Assembly (NCBI RefSeq): GCF_003732425.1
Contig: NZ_MOBX01000013.1
Location: forward strand, 434,001 to 498,000
Length of the DNA stretch: 64,000 nt
From: Pseudomonas fluorescens
GTDB taxonomy: Bacteria; Pseudomonadota; Gammaproteobacteria; Pseudomonadales; Pseudomonadaceae
Reading direction: 5' to 3'
A model generated the notes under the pieces. That model did not search any database. It saw only the letters and a program-made list of their open reading frames with translations, and was not told the origin of the DNA. Position numbers and translations under genes: made by a program. The first letter of the stretch is position 1, and every line of letters starts with the position of its first letter. Shown here in pieces: positions 43,612 to 53,369 of the stretch.

Positions 43612-44433
43612 TCAGCGAGGGAGGATGTATTTCTCGATCGCTTGCGCCACACCATCTTCGGTGTTCGGTGCGGTGATCACGTCGGCTTGGCGCTTTACGG
43701 CCTCCTCCGCTTGACCCATGGCAATCGACAAGCCCGCGCAATGAAACATCGCCGGGTCGTTGCCGCCATCGCCGATGGCCGCTGTCTGCTCCAGCGGCAC
43801 GCCGAGATGCTCGGCCAGGGTCGCCAGTGCGGTGCCTTTGTTGGCCTCCAGCGCCGTGACGTCGAGGTACACCGGTTGCGAGCGTGAGACTTGCGCCATG
43901 CCGTTGACCTTCTGCAGCAGTTGCGCCTCCAGTTCGATCAACAGCTCGGTGTTATTGCTGGTCGCAACGATCTTGTCGATGCGTTCCAGATACGGCTCGA
44001 AACTCTCAACCACGACCGGCGGATAACCGAGACCGTGCTGCTCGCGCGGCACCATTGGCCCGTGCGGATCCTTGAGCAGCCAGTCGCCGCCGCTGAACAC
44101 CCAGATTTCCACATCCGGCTGGTCGGCGAATGTTGCCAGCGCAATCAACGCGGTGGTTGCCGGCAAGTAATGCGCGACCAGCAGGCTGCCATCCGGATTG
44201 ACGATGGTGCCGCCGTTGAACGCTGCGGTTGGCAGATCGACGCCCAAGGCTTCGATCTGCTGCAGCATGGCTTTGGGTGGTCGACCGGTGGCGAGGCTGA
44301 ACAACACGCCCGCCTCACGCAGCGAACGCACGGCTTCAATGGTGCGCTGGCTCAGACTGTGATCGGGCAGCAACAGCGTGCCGTCCATGTCGCTGAGTAG
44401 AAAACGGATAGGTGGTTTCGGCACGTCACTCAT
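43612..44433 (-). CDS. Cof-type HAD-IIB sugar phosphatase
   Basis: A 273-residue HAD-superfamily phosphatase with the C2B (Cof) cap. Motif I LLSDMDGTLL (nucleophile Asp and general acid), motif II FSLATGRPP, motif III Lys in ALEANKGTAL, motif IV IGDGGNDPAMF. Cof enzymes remove phosphate from sugar phosphates or cofactors. Its start overlaps the zwf stop (ATGA at 44430-44433), so it is the third gene of gnd-zwf-HAD. It could act on a pentose-phosphate or Entner-Doudoroff intermediate; the substrate is inference. Confidence 0.9.
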   Translation of the reverse strand: MSDVPKPPIRFLLSDMDGTLLLPDHSLSQRTIEAVRSLREAGVLFSLATGRPPKAMLQQIEALGVDLPTAAFNGGTIVNPDGSLLVAHYLPATTALIALATFADQPDVEIWVFSGGDWLLKDPHGPMVPREQHGLGYPPVVVESFEPYLERIDKIVATSNNTELLIELEAQLLQKVNGMAQVSRSQPVYLDVTALEANKGTALATLAEHLGVPLEQTAAIGDGGNDPAMFHCAGLSIAMGQAEEAVKRQADVITAPNTEDGVAQAIEKYILPR

Positions 44434-45953
44434 CCCAGGCTATGCCAGACGCGGCCATCGCGAGTCAGCAGATCTTCGGCAGCTTGCGGGCCGTCTTCTC
44501 CGGCGGCATAAGTCTGCACGCTGGCATCCTGCTGCCAGGCGTCGAGGAACGGCTGCACGGCGCGCCAGCCGTTCTCGATATTGTCGGCGCGCTGGAACAG
44601 CGTCTGATCGCCAGTCAGGCAGTCGTAGATCAGGGTTTCGTAACCGGTGGACGGCTGCATCTCAAAAAAATCTTTGTAGGCAAAACCCAGCTCGATGTTG
44701 GCCATGTTCAACGCCGGTCCCGGCCGTTTGGCCAAGAGGTCGAACCACATGCCTTCGTTGGGCTGGATCTGGATGCGCAGGTATGTCGGCTGCAACTCGT
44801 CAACTTCAGTGTCGCGGAACTGCGCATACGGCGCCGGTTTGAAGCAGATGACGATCTCGGTGTCGCGCACGCTCATGCGCTTGCCGGTGCGCAAATAGAA
44901 CGGCACGCCGACCCAGCGCCAGTTGTCGATCATCACCTTCAGCGCCACGTAGGTTTCAGTGTTGCTGTCAGGCGAGACGTTGGGCTCCTGGCGATAACCG
45001 TTCAGCGGCTTGCCATCGACTTGACCGGCGCTGTACTGACCACGCACCGAGTTGGCCCGCGCCTCTTCAGTGGTCCACGGACGAATCGCGCCGACCACCT
45101 TGGCCTTCTCGCCGCGCACCGCATCGGCGCCGAACGCGGCCGGTGGTTCCATGGCAACCATGGCCAGCAACTGGAACAGGTGATTGGGCACCATGTCGCG
45201 CAGTGCGCCGGTGTGTTCGTAAAAACTGCCACGGGTTTCGACGCCGACGGTTTCGGCGGCAGTGATCTGCACGTGGTCGATGTAGTGATTGTTCCAGAAG
45301 GCTTCGAACAGGCTGTTGGAGAACCGGCTGACCAGAATGTTCTGCACGGTTTCCTTGCCCAGGTAATGGTCGATCCGATAAATCTGCTTCTCGGACATCA
45401 CCTTGAGCAGGCAGGCGTTCAACGCTTCGGCGGTTTGCAGATCGGAGCCGAACGGCTTCTCGATCACCACCCGTCTGAACGCTTCAGGGGTTTCTTCAAG
45501 GAGTTTCGCCGCGCCGAGACGGCGCACCACTTCACTGAAGAAACGCGGCGCGGTGGCCAGATAGAACACCGCATTGCCGGTGCCGCTGTCGGCGATCTTC
45601 GCCGCCAGCGCGGAATAAGTGCTGTCGTCGAGGAAATCCCCCTGGACGTAGCTGATACCTTTGGCGAGCTTGGCCCACAAGGCCGGATCAAGCATCTGAT
45701 CGCCCTTGCCGACCTTCGCCGCCACTTCGGTGCGGATGAAGTCTTCGAGCTTTTGCGCGAAGGCTTCATCGGTAATGGCGTTGTGGTCAACGCCGACGAT
45801 CCGCAGATTGTCGTCAAGCAAGCCGTCGCGACTGAGGTTGTACAGCGCCGGCATTAGCAAGCGCTTGACCAGGTCGCCGTGGGCACCGAACAGAAACAGC
45901 GTGGTCGGTGGTGCGGGTTCTGCCTTGGATTTTCTGCGGATCGTATGGGTCAT
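44430..45953 (-). CDS. zwf: glucose-6-phosphate 1-dehydrogenase
   Basis: A 507-residue enzyme oxidising glucose 6-phosphate to 6-phosphogluconolactone. The nucleotide-binding start is [24 protein letters not shown]; note GAHGDL where most have GASGDL. The active-site signature [13 protein letters not shown] holds the catalytic His/Lys. The ATG at 45953 overlaps the gnd stop (ATGA at 45950-45953). The pairing with an NAD-type gnd suggests this is one of several zwf paralogues in the genome rather than the one beside edd/hexR. Confidence 0.94.
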   Translation of the reverse strand: MTHTIRRKSKAEPAPPTTLFLFGAHGDLVKRLLMPALYNLSRDGLLDDNLRIVGVDHNAITDEAFAQKLEDFIRTEVAAKVGKGDQMLDPALWAKLAKGISYVQGDFLDDSTYSALAAKIADSGTGNAVFYLATAPRFFSEVVRRLGAAKLLEETPEAFRRVVIEKPFGSDLQTAEALNACLLKVMSEKQIYRIDHYLGKETVQNILVSRFSNSLFEAFWNNHYIDHVQITAAETVGVETRGSFYEHTGALRDMVPNHLFQLLAMVAMEPPAAFGADAVRGEKAKVVGAIRPWTTEEARANSVRGQYSAGQVDGKPLNGYRQEPNVSPDSNTETYVALKVMIDNWRWVGVPFYLRTGKRMSVRDTEIVICFKPAPYAQFRDTEVDELQPTYLRIQIQPNEGMWFDLLAKRPGPALNMANIELGFAYKDFFEMQPSTGYETLIYDCLTGDQTLFQRADNIENGWRAVQPFLDAWQQDASVQTYAAGEDGPQAAEDLLTRDGRVWHSLG

Positions 45954-46930
45954 TTCTTCGGAATCTCCACATGGCCGCCGAAGCCGAAGCGCTGGGCCGA
46001 AAGAATCTTGTCGCCAAACGTGCCCTGACCGCGCGAACGGTAGCGCGAGAACAGCGAGTTCGACAGCACCGGAACCGGCACCGCTTGCTCCATGGCCGCT
46101 TCGATGGTCCATTGACCTTCACCGCTGTCAGCCACCGAGCCGGAGAAACCGTCGAGCTTCGGATCGCTGGCCAGTGCATCGGCGGTCAGGTCGAGCAACC
46201 ACGAGGACACCACGCTGCCACGGCGCCAGACTTCGGCGATATCCGCAACGTTCAGATCGAAACGCTGATCTTCCGGCAGGCGCTCGCTGGACTTGGTCTT
46301 GAGGATGTCGAAGCCCTCGGCGAACGCGGCCATCATGCCGTACTCGATGCCGTTGTGAATCATCTTCACAAAGTGCCCGGCACCGGCGGGACCGGCGTGA
46401 ATGTAGCCATGTTCGGCACGGTGGTCCTCGGACTTGCGATCCTTGGTGCGCGGGATGTCACCCATGCCTGGCGCCAGTGCGGCGAACAGCGGGTCGAGGC
46501 GCTGCACGGTTTCGGCGTCACCGCCGATCATCATGCAATAGCCACGCTCCAGGCCCCAGACGCCGCCGGAGGTGCCGACGTCGATGTAGTGCAGGCCCTT
46601 TTCGGCCAGAGTCCTGGCCCGACGGATGTCATCCTTATAGTTGGTGTTGCCGCCGTCGATGATGGTATCGCCGGCTTCGAGCAACGTGCTCAGGGTGTTG
46701 ATGGTGTCTTCGGTCGGCGCGCCGGCCGGCAACATGACCCAGACCGCACGCGGTTTGGCCAGGCCGGCAACCAGTGCTGGCAAGTCGGCGACGCCGGTGG
46801 AGCCCTCGGCGACCAGGTTATCGATGAAAGCGGTATTGCGGTCGTAAACAACGGTGGTGTGACCGTTGAGCATCAGACGTCGCGCAATATTGCCGCCCAT
46901 GCGGCCCAGTCCAATAATCCCGAGTTGCAT
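45950..46930 (-). CDS. gnd: 6-phosphogluconate dehydrogenase, short (NAD-type, GntZ/YqeC-like)
   Basis: A 326-residue decarboxylating 6-phosphogluconate dehydrogenase of the short class. Rossmann motif [12 protein letters not shown], with VVYDRNT after strand 2 (an acidic Asp suggests NAD rather than NADP). [19 protein letters not shown] is the substrate loop and [15 protein letters not shown] carries the catalytic Lys and the His-Asn pair. First gene of gnd-zwf-HAD, all joined by four-base overlaps. It supplies ribulose 5-phosphate by the oxidative pentose-phosphate route. Confidence 0.93.
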   Translation of the reverse strand: MQLGIIGLGRMGGNIARRLMLNGHTTVVYDRNTAFIDNLVAEGSTGVADLPALVAGLAKPRAVWVMLPAGAPTEDTINTLSTLLEAGDTIIDGGNTNYKDDIRRARTLAEKGLHYIDVGTSGGVWGLERGYCMMIGGDAETVQRLDPLFAALAPGMGDIPRTKDRKSEDHRAEHGYIHAGPAGAGHFVKMIHNGIEYGMMAAFAEGFDILKTKSSERLPEDQRFDLNVADIAEVWRRGSVVSSWLLDLTADALASDPKLDGFSGSVADSGEGQWTIEAAMEQAVPVPVLSNSLFSRYRSRGQGTFGDKILSAQRFGFGGHVEIPKK

Positions 46931-47203
46931 GTGCTGATGCTCCTTACTACAAATAAATGTGTGTCATGGGTTATAGCCCAACGCGACTGATGGAGGTTAG
47001 TCCAGAGCGTTGCGATGAAGTTTCCGGGCATTGTGCCCGATCCAGACTGATAACGCCCCGAATCCTGCCGAAGACACACCGACCATGAAAAATAAAAAAG
47101 TTCCATTCACAGGCAAAAGAAATCAAAATTGGCGCCGATAGTAAGTCAGTCCCCCAAAACGGGGACGACCTACAGTTGATGCACGCCATTTGCGAGGTGA
47201 GCA

Positions 47204-47386
47204 ATGGGCACAGTACACACAGCAATGCCGCCACAAACCCTGTACGTGACAATCCGTCGCGATGAATTGCGCCAGTTGAAAGACGAACGTGACCAGTTGA
47301 AGCAGGAGCTGGCGCAGCTGCGCCTCTTGACCCAAGGTGTGCAACCGCAACCTTTGCCGGTCGTTCAGCGCCACCCCCACGCCTGA
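47204..47386 (+). CDS. small coiled-coil hypothetical protein
   Basis: A 60-residue protein with a strong GAGGTGA ribosome site three bases before the ATG. The centre (IRRDELRQLKDERDQLKQEL) is a heptad-like charged coiled coil; both ends are Pro/Gln-rich. No signal or membrane part. The family is not recognised. The ribosome site and codon use support it being expressed; it stands alone between gnd and the phosphoethanolamine transferase gene. Confidence 0.55.
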   Translation: MGTVHTAMPPQTLYVTIRRDELRQLKDERDQLKQELAQLRLLTQGVQPQPLPVVQRHPHA

Positions 47387-47595
47387 TCCCCCGCCTGTTT
47401 CGGGAACGGCAGCCGCTGTTCCCGACATGATGCAGCCCTGCCCGTTGCTCCTGAGAGCAAGCGGCAACTCACAAACTTTTCACATTCTCTTCGTAATACT
47501 CTGCCCCATTCTGGCCGTACCTGTGTGTACGGCCTCCGTTCGTCGGCTTCATGGATGTTCCGGCGGTGGTTGTAACGAGTGAGCTGGAGCGCCGA

Positions 47596-49344
47596 ATGGC
47601 ATTGTTCAAACGCAGCAAAACGACTGCGACAGGTTTCGATTGGGCCGGTTTTCTCTGGCTGTTTGTATTCTTCTGGTACTTCTCGGGTATCACCCAACTG
47701 CTGATCCAGCTGACCGGCACCTCCGGCTTCAGCGGATTCCGTCAGGCGTTCTTCATGAGCGCGCTGTGGCTGGCGCCGATGTTGCTGTTCCCCAAACGCA
47801 CCAAACTGCTCGCCGCCGTGATCGGCGTAGTGCTGTGGGCCTGCTCGATGGCCAGTCTTGGCTATTTCTTCATCTATCAGCAGGAATTCTCGCAGAGCGT
47901 CATCTTCATCATGTTCGAGTCGAACGTGTCCGAAGCCGGCGAGTACATGACCCAGTACTTTGCCTGGTGGATGGTGCCGGCGTTCCTCGCGCATACCGCG
48001 TTCGCTTATTTCCTGTGGACTCGCCTGCGCCCGGTGTACATGCCTCGTGGCCGCGCGCTGGTCGCGGCTACGGCGATCGTCATCGCGGTGGTCGGTTATC
48101 CGCTGGTCAAACAGACCCTGCGCATGGGCACTTTCGCTCAAGGCTTCGAGAAATTCGAAACCCGTATCGAGCCGGCGGTGCCATGGCAGATGGCCGTGGC
48201 CTATCACCGTTATCTGGATACCCTCGCCGACATGCAGGGCATGCTGCATAACGTGAGCAAGATCCCGCCACTGAAAAACCTCAAGGACGCCTCGGCCGAT
48301 CAGCCGAAGACCTTGGTGCTGGTGATCGGCGAATCGACCAACCGTCAGCGCATGAGCCTCTACGGCTATCAGCGCAACACCACGCCGGAACTGGACAAGC
48401 TCAAGGATCAACTGGCGGTCTTCGACAACGTCGTCACCCCGCGTCCGTACACCATCGAAGCGCTGCAGCAGGTGCTGACCTTCGCGGACGAAGAGCATCC
48501 GGACTTGTACCTGTCGACGCCGTCGCTGGTCAGCATGATGAAACAGGCCGGCTACAAGACTTTCTGGATCACCAACCAGCAGACCATGACCAAGCGCAAC
48601 ACCATGCTCACCACGTTCTCCGAACAGGCTGACGAGCAGGTGTACCTGAACAACAACCGCAACCAGAACGCCGCGCAATACGATGGCGACGTGATCGAGC
48701 CGTTCAACAAGGCCCTGGCTGACGCGGCGCCACGCAAGCTGATCGTTGTGCATTTGCTCGGCACGCACATGAGCTATCAGTACCGCTACCCGCCGACGTT
48801 CGACAAGTTCCAGGACCGCACCGGCGTGCCAGCCGGCGTGCGTGACGACCAGGTACCGACCTACAACAGCTACGACAACGCCGTGCTGTACAACGATTTT
48901 GTCGTGTCGAGCCTGATCAAGGATTACGCCAAATCCGATCCGAACGGCTTCCTGCTGTACCTCTCGGACCACGGTGAAGACGTGTTCGACTCGGTGGGCC
49001 ACAAGACTCTGGGGCGCAACGAAAACAAACCGACCGCGCCGATGTACACCATCCCGTTCATGGCCTGGGCATCGCCGAAGTGGAAGGCCAACCATGAGTG
49101 GAACTTTGCAGGCGACCTCGATCGTCCGTACAGCAGCTCGCACCTGATCCACACCTGGGCCGACCTCGCCGGTTTGAGTTTCGATGAACTCGACCACAGC
49201 AAGAGTCTGGTCAGCGACAGCTTCAAGGCCCGCCCCCTGCTCATCGGCGACCCGTACCAGACTGAACAGCGCGCGCTGATCGACTTCAGCCTGATGAAGC
49301 CGAAGAAACCCGACGCCGCGCCGGCGAATGTTGCGCAGAAGTAA
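47596..49344 (+). CDS. cptA: phosphoethanolamine transferase, CptA-like
   Basis: A 582-residue inner-membrane enzyme: about five N-terminal helices (residues about 15-180) and a periplasmic alkaline-phosphatase/sulfatase-fold domain. The nucleophilic Thr is in VIGESTNRQRMSLYGY; further metal ligands are in LSDHGEDVFDSVGH. The family transfers phosphoethanolamine from phosphatidylethanolamine to LPS. Length and the absence of EptA-type spacing suggest CptA (core heptose) rather than lipid A, but the target is uncertain. ATG 47596 is preceded by GAG; the longer frame starts before the hydrophobic region without support. A strong terminator follows. Confidence 0.85.
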   Translation: MALFKRSKTTATGFDWAGFLWLFVFFWYFSGITQLLIQLTGTSGFSGFRQAFFMSALWLAPMLLFPKRTKLLAAVIGVVLWACSMASLGYFFIYQQEFSQSVIFIMFESNVSEAGEYMTQYFAWWMVPAFLAHTAFAYFLWTRLRPVYMPRGRALVAATAIVIAVVGYPLVKQTLRMGTFAQGFEKFETRIEPAVPWQMAVAYHRYLDTLADMQGMLHNVSKIPPLKNLKDASADQPKTLVLVIGESTNRQRMSLYGYQRNTTPELDKLKDQLAVFDNVVTPRPYTIEALQQVLTFADEEHPDLYLSTPSLVSMMKQAGYKTFWITNQQTMTKRNTMLTTFSEQADEQVYLNNNRNQNAAQYDGDVIEPFNKALADAAPRKLIVVHLLGTHMSYQYRYPPTFDKFQDRTGVPAGVRDDQVPTYNSYDNAVLYNDFVVSSLIKDYAKSDPNGFLLYLSDHGEDVFDSVGHKTLGRNENKPTAPMYTIPFMAWASPKWKANHEWNFAGDLDRPYSSSHLIHTWADLAGLSFDELDHSKSLVSDSFKARPLLIGDPYQTEQRALIDFSLMKPKKPDAAPANVAQK

Positions 49345-49402
49345 AGCCGCTGTGGATGTACCGAGGTGAACGCAACCGAAGAGCGCTTTGCCTGATCCCT
49401 TT

Positions 49403-49437
49403 AAAAGCTCTGTATCGAAAGATGCAGAGCTTTTTTT
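49403..49437 (+). terminator. intrinsic terminator of the cptA-like gene
   Basis: AAAAGCTCTGTATC-GAAA-GATGCAGAGC forms a stem with a GAAA loop and one bulge, followed by seven Ts. Confidence 0.88.
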
Positions 49438-49461
49438 ATCTTCAGAAATCCGCATCGTTCA

Positions 49462-49641
49462 ATGAACGATCCCTGTGCAAACACCTATCACACGTTGGAT
49501 TTCAGCCCCACCACCGCCACCCGCCCGGAACACTGCGGCTCACTGCGCTGGGCCAGCGAGCAAATGCTCGGAACCGCCCGCGCACTGGTGCTGGCCTCCG
49601 TCGCCGTTTTGCAGGCCGCGCAGGCTGGAGGTGAAGGGTGA
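49462..49641 (+). CDS. small hypothetical protein, doubtful
   Basis: A 59-residue frame with GC-rich third positions and a sensible ending (…ARALVLASVAVLQAAQAGGE). There is no clear ribosome site and the frame begins only 24 bp after the previous terminator. It could be a small Pseudomonas-specific gene or the remains of one. No family recognised. Confidence 0.35.
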   Translation: MNDPCANTYHTLDFSPTTATRPEHCGSLRWASEQMLGTARALVLASVAVLQAAQAGGEG

Positions 49642-49694
49642 TGGAGAGTCTGGCCAGTCGGGATATTCGTTTGTGGGTCTGATACTGGCAAATT

Positions 49695-49764
49695 CAAAAG
49701 ATCGCAGCCTTCGGCAGCGCCTACACCGTTCTCTGTAGGAGCTGCCGAAGGCTGCGATCTTTTG
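49695..49764. repeat. REP pair, CTGCCGAAGGCTGCGATC family
   Basis: CAAAAGATCGCAGCCTTCGG… at 49695 and its inverse ending GCGATCTTTTG at 49764, with a short loop; upstream of the siderophore receptor promoter. Confidence 0.9.
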
Positions 49765-49802
49765 CTTTTGAAGCATGGTCGAGCCTTACCTTTGAAACAT
49801 CC

Positions 49803-49821
49803 GCAAATAACAATATTTCTC
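49803..49821 (+). promoter_or_regulatory. candidate Fur box before the siderophore receptor
   Basis: GCAAATAACAATATTTCTC matches 12 of 19 positions of the GATAATGATAATCATTATC consensus and contains the inverted repeat AAATA-N4-TATTT, 80 bp before the receptor start. Iron repression by Fur is expected for such a gene; the site itself is only moderately good. Confidence 0.45.
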
Positions 49822-49900
49822 GTTTGACACTAAATCCCCGCCGCACTTTTCGTCTTTGAACAAACGGATTTTTTCCCTCGAAGACAAGGAGTCGGCTGCG

Positions 49901-52147
49901 ATGTTCGCGCCCATCACCCGTTCCATGACCCTCACCCTGGGTCTCTGCAGCGCTGCTTTCAGCGCGGATCTGCTGGCTGAAACCGATGCCGAAAAGCCGC
50001 CGGAGCCCGCCGCTCCGGCACTGGAGCTGGCCACCACCAACGTCAGTGCGCAAGGTCTGGGCACCACCACCGAAAACACCGACGCCTACACCTCGGGCGC
50101 GATGAGCACGGCGACGCGGCTGAATCTGTCGATCAAGGAAACCCCGCAATCGGTGTCTGTGGTGACGCGTCAGCAGATGGACGATTTCAAACTCGGTACA
50201 TTGACCGAAGCCATGCGCCAGACCACGGGCGTGGTGGTTCAGCACCTCGACTCGGATCGGGTGAGCTATACGTCACGCGGCTATACGATCAAAAACTTCC
50301 AGATCGACGGGATGCTCAACACCTTCGATCGCATGCAGTCCGACGCTGACACCATCATTTATGACCGCATTGAAGTGGTTCGCGGCGCCACCGGACTGAC
50401 CACCGGCGCCGGCGACCCCTCGGCCACCATCAACATGGTGCGCAAGCGTCCGACCGCACAGTTGCAGGCGCTGGCGGGCGTCAGTGGTGGCAGCTACGAC
50501 AATTACTACAGCTACGTGGATGTCGGTGGCCCGCTGGCGTTCGACGGGCGCTTGCGCGGTCGCACGGTGCTGGCCTACCGCGACAACAAGTCGATCCGCG
50601 ATCACTATGCGCTGCAACGGGAGGTTGGCTACGGCATCCTTGAAGCAGATCTGACGGATACCACGGTGCTGGCGGTCGGCTACGACTATCAAAACAAGAA
50701 CGTGCAAGGCTCATCGTGGGGCACGGTGCCGTATTGGAATGCCGAGGGCGGCAAGGCCGGTCTTGGCCGGTCGACCAACATGGCGACGTCCTGGAGCTCG
50801 TGGCCGCTGAAGGACAAAACCGCGTTTGCCACCGTCGACCAGCAACTGGCCGGAGGCTGGCATCTGAAGGCCGCCTACACCCACCGCAAAAGCGAGACCG
50901 ACGGCAAGATCTACTACGGCGGTGGCGGTTTCCCCGAGGCCGATCGCAGCGGCATGAGCGCTTACATGGGGCATATGCTCGGCGAGCAAACCATGAAAGT
51001 GTATGACTTCAACGTCGCCGGCCCCTACTCGTTGTTCGGGCGCGAACACGAAATGATGTTCGGCTATGGCGAAGCCGAACGCGGCGCCGAGTCGCCTTAT
51101 ATGATCGATGGCCCACAGGCGGCGGATTACGGCAGCATCCGTGACTGGAAATACATGGGCGGCATCGGCAAGTTCTCCGATACCGTCACTGACCGCAATG
51201 GCTCACGAAGCAAGACCCGGCAAAAGGCCGGATACCTCGCTACTCGCCTGAGCTTTACCGACGAACTTCACGCCGTGCTCGGTAGCCGATATGGCAGTTG
51301 GGAAGAATCCAGCCGCGACAGTTACTACGACAGCCAATTGCAGTTGAGCAGGGTTGATGCGACCAGCCAGCGCCAGAATGACATCTGGACACCCTACGCA
51401 GGCCTGCTCTACGACCTGACGCCGGAATACACCGCGTACGTCAGCTACACCGACATTTTCAAACCGCAAAGCAATCGCGACAGCAGTCGCAAATACCTCG
51501 AACCGGTGGTGGGCAGCAATTACGAGTTGGGCCTCAAGGGCAGCCTGCTGGGCGAACGCCTCAATGTGGCGACAGCGCTGTTCTGGAGCAAACAGGACAA
51601 CGTCGCCGAGGTGGACGATTCCGTGGCGCCAGACCCGGTGACCGGAGAGGAGTTTTACAAGAGTGGCGGCAAGGGTAACAAGGTCAATGGTTTCGAAGCC
51701 GAAGTGGCTGGCGAAATCCTCGATGGCTGGAACATGACCGCCGGTTACACCTACACCCACTCGGCCAATGGCGACGAGCAACGCAGCAACACCAACCAGC
51801 CGTTGAACATGTTCCGGCTGTCCACGGCTTATCGTCTGCACGGCAACTGGAACGCGTTGACCGTGGGTGGCGCCGTAAACTGGCAGAGCGACGTCTACGG
51901 CAACTCCAACCGCCCGGTCGGGCGCGGTGCCAATGGACGCATCATCACCGAACGCACACGCATCCGTCAGGACGCCTACACCGTGTTCAACCTGATGTCG
52001 CGCTACGAGTTCGACCGACACCTGTCGGCGTCACTGAACGTCAACAACCTGTTCGACAAGAAGTATTACGACAACGTCGGCTTCTATAACGGCGTGTACT
52101 GGGGTGACCCGCGTACCGTCACCCTGAGTCTCGACTGGAAGCTATGA
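49901..52147 (+). CDS. TonB-dependent siderophore receptor (FhuE/FpvA-like)
   Basis: A 748-residue outer-membrane receptor. ATG 49901 has AAGGAG nine bases ahead and gives a good signal peptide (MFAPITRSMTLTLGLCSAAF…). A TonB-box-like segment (ATTNVSAQG) follows. The plug domain begins IKETPQSVSVVTRQQMDD and includes RGYTIKNFQIDGM and DRIEVVRGATGLTTGAGDPS; the 22-strand barrel ends VTLSLDWKL. There is no N-terminal signalling (STN) domain, so it is a plain importer rather than a FecA/FpvA-type transducer. It probably takes a hydroxamate-type ferric siderophore; specificity is inferred. Confidence 0.92.
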   Translation: MFAPITRSMTLTLGLCSAAFSADLLAETDAEKPPEPAAPALELATTNVSAQGLGTTTENTDAYTSGAMSTATRLNLSIKETPQSVSVVTRQQMDDFKLGTLTEAMRQTTGVVVQHLDSDRVSYTSRGYTIKNFQIDGMLNTFDRMQSDADTIIYDRIEVVRGATGLTTGAGDPSATINMVRKRPTAQLQALAGVSGGSYDNYYSYVDVGGPLAFDGRLRGRTVLAYRDNKSIRDHYALQREVGYGILEADLTDTTVLAVGYDYQNKNVQGSSWGTVPYWNAEGGKAGLGRSTNMATSWSSWPLKDKTAFATVDQQLAGGWHLKAAYTHRKSETDGKIYYGGGGFPEADRSGMSAYMGHMLGEQTMKVYDFNVAGPYSLFGREHEMMFGYGEAERGAESPYMIDGPQAADYGSIRDWKYMGGIGKFSDTVTDRNGSRSKTRQKAGYLATRLSFTDELHAVLGSRYGSWEESSRDSYYDSQLQLSRVDATSQRQNDIWTPYAGLLYDLTPEYTAYVSYTDIFKPQSNRDSSRKYLEPVVGSNYELGLKGSLLGERLNVATALFWSKQDNVAEVDDSVAPDPVTGEEFYKSGGKGNKVNGFEAEVAGEILDGWNMTAGYTYTHSANGDEQRSNTNQPLNMFRLSTAYRLHGNWNALTVGGAVNWQSDVYGNSNRPVGRGANGRIITERTRIRQDAYTVFNLMSRYEFDRHLSASLNVNNLFDKKYYDNVGFYNGVYWGDPRTVTLSLDWKL

Positions 52148-52162
52148 TCCCCGCCTCTCGGG

Positions 52163-52192
52163 CGCGGCGCACCTTCGCCAAGGTACGCCGCG
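52163..52192 (+). terminator. GC-rich hairpin after the siderophore receptor
   Basis: CGCGGCG/CGCCGCG and ACCTT/AAGGT form a 12-bp stem with a CGCC loop and one internal mismatch, 16 bp after the stop. It lacks a T-run, so terminator function is less certain. Confidence 0.5.
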
Positions 52193-52332
52193 TCTGTCTG
52201 CTAATGCCCCGCAACATGCTGTAAAACCTGCACCGACAGGGCGTTAACCCCGCGTTAATTCCTGCCTCCCAGACTCTCTTCCGAGATCTGCTTCATGGAC
52301 GAACGGCTCCCACTTGTTCAGTAGGAGGCACC

Positions 52333-52542
52333 ATGAAAATCACCACCGCAATCCTCGCCGGGCTATTAGCCTTGGGCTCTGCCAGCGTTTTTGCCGAAGG
52401 CGGCGCTGAGCGCATGCGTTATTACTACGACAACTTCCCGGTCCAGCACGCCCAGAGCGAGCAGAAGATCGACGCCAACGCGAAAGAAATTCGCGTTCCC
52501 GCCGACCAGACGGCGCAAGTGACCGAGTCTTACCGCGACTGA
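52333..52542 (+). CDS. small exported hypothetical protein
   Basis: A 69-residue protein with signal peptide MKITTAILAGLLALGSASVF(A) and a 47-residue charged mature part (RMRYYYDNFPVQHAQSEQKI…). AGGAGG stands seven bases before the ATG and a strong terminator follows, so it is a monocistronic, well-translated gene. The family is not recognised; likely periplasmic. Confidence 0.8.
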   Translation: MKITTAILAGLLALGSASVFAEGGAERMRYYYDNFPVQHAQSEQKIDANAKEIRVPADQTAQVTESYRD

Positions 52543-52603
52543 GATTGACCGAGCAACCGATGGACCTTCCATGGCTCCGCTCTGGCCTGGAAGAAGACAG
52601 TTT

Positions 52604-52628
52604 GGCGCCCTCTCAGGGCGCCTTTTTT
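52604..52628 (+). terminator. intrinsic terminator of the small exported protein gene
   Basis: GGCGCCC-TCTCA-GGGCGCC followed by six Ts; it overlaps the end of the convergent GNAT gene by two bases. Confidence 0.9.
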
Positions 52629-53130
52629 ACGCCTGCAGATTTTTGATCCAGAACAGCATGCGCCCGTGATCCGGGTCGAACATGCCCGGCGCAAAGCCGA
52701 ACTTGCTGTAGGCATTCTGTGCCACCGCGTTGCCTTCCAGCACTTCCAGGGTGATTTTGCAGCAACCGCGCTGGCGAGAGATTTCCTCGACTTTCTGCAG
52801 CATCTTCTGGCTCAGGCCGAGCCCGCGAAATTTGTCCACCACGGCGACGTCGTGGATGTTGACCAAGGGTTTGCAGGCAAACGTGGAAAACCCTTCAAAG
52901 CAGTTCACCAGTCCAGCCGGTTCACCACCGACAAAGGCCAAAACGCTGAACGCATGCGGGCGCCGGGCCAGTTCTCCGGGCAGTCGACGCAGCAGGTCAG
53001 GGTCAAGTGAATGACCGCCGCCCATCGGGTCTTCTGCGTAGTGGTTGAGCACGATACCGATGGCCTCGGCGTGCGTTGGATTGCTGTAGCTGGCCTGAAG
53101 TACAAGAATCTCTGCGGAATCCATTTCCAT
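52627..53130 (-). CDS. GNAT-family N-acetyltransferase
   Basis: A 167-residue acetyltransferase. The acetyl-CoA motif A is VNIHDVAVVDKFRGLGLSQKML (variant R/Q-x-x-G-x-G/A), followed by GCCKITLEVLEGNAVAQNAYSKFGF, the usual strand-helix with Asn and the Tyr near the end. The N-terminal part carries the sequence HYAEDPMGGGHSL. The substrate is not known. Monocistronic, convergent with the small exported protein gene. Confidence 0.9.
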   Translation of the reverse strand: MEMDSAEILVLQASYSNPTHAEAIGIVLNHYAEDPMGGGHSLDPDLLRRLPGELARRPHAFSVLAFVGGEPAGLVNCFEGFSTFACKPLVNIHDVAVVDKFRGLGLSQKMLQKVEEISRQRGCCKITLEVLEGNAVAQNAYSKFGFAPGMFDPDHGRMLFWIKNLQA

Positions 53131-53245
53131 CCCCGAACACTAAAGCCCCGGCGCGCAAAGTGCGTACTGAAAGGCTGTCTGACCTTAGCGCGAGCTCACC
53201 CCGGCCGGCAACCCGCAACTCTGCTGATCACTAGCAGTCAACCTA

Positions 53246-53347
53246 TGGCGAGGGAGCTTGCTCCCGCTGGACTGCGCAGCAGGCCCCGCTTTAATAGAGA
53301 GAAGCGAGGGGCGCTTCGCGCCCCAGCGGGAGCAAGCTCCCTCGCCA
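53246..53347. repeat. REP pair, GTGGCGAGGGAGCTTGCTCC family
   Basis: TGGCGAGGGAGCTTGCTCCC at 53246 and its inverse ending AGCTCCCTCGCCA at 53347; the loop carries a further GGGGCGCTTCGCGCCCC hairpin. Confidence 0.9.
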
Positions 53348-53369
53348 CAGATGATGATGCGTCCGCTGT

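Noticed and set aside
42363..43655. 430-codon open frame antisense to nhaB
   Set aside because: Mirror of a codon-biased membrane protein gene, Arg/His/Gln-rich and running into the REP pair.
47365..49455. 696-codon open frame antisense to the phosphoethanolamine transferase
   Set aside because: Only the plus strand shows a real enzyme; the antisense product has no recognisable domain and crosses the terminator.
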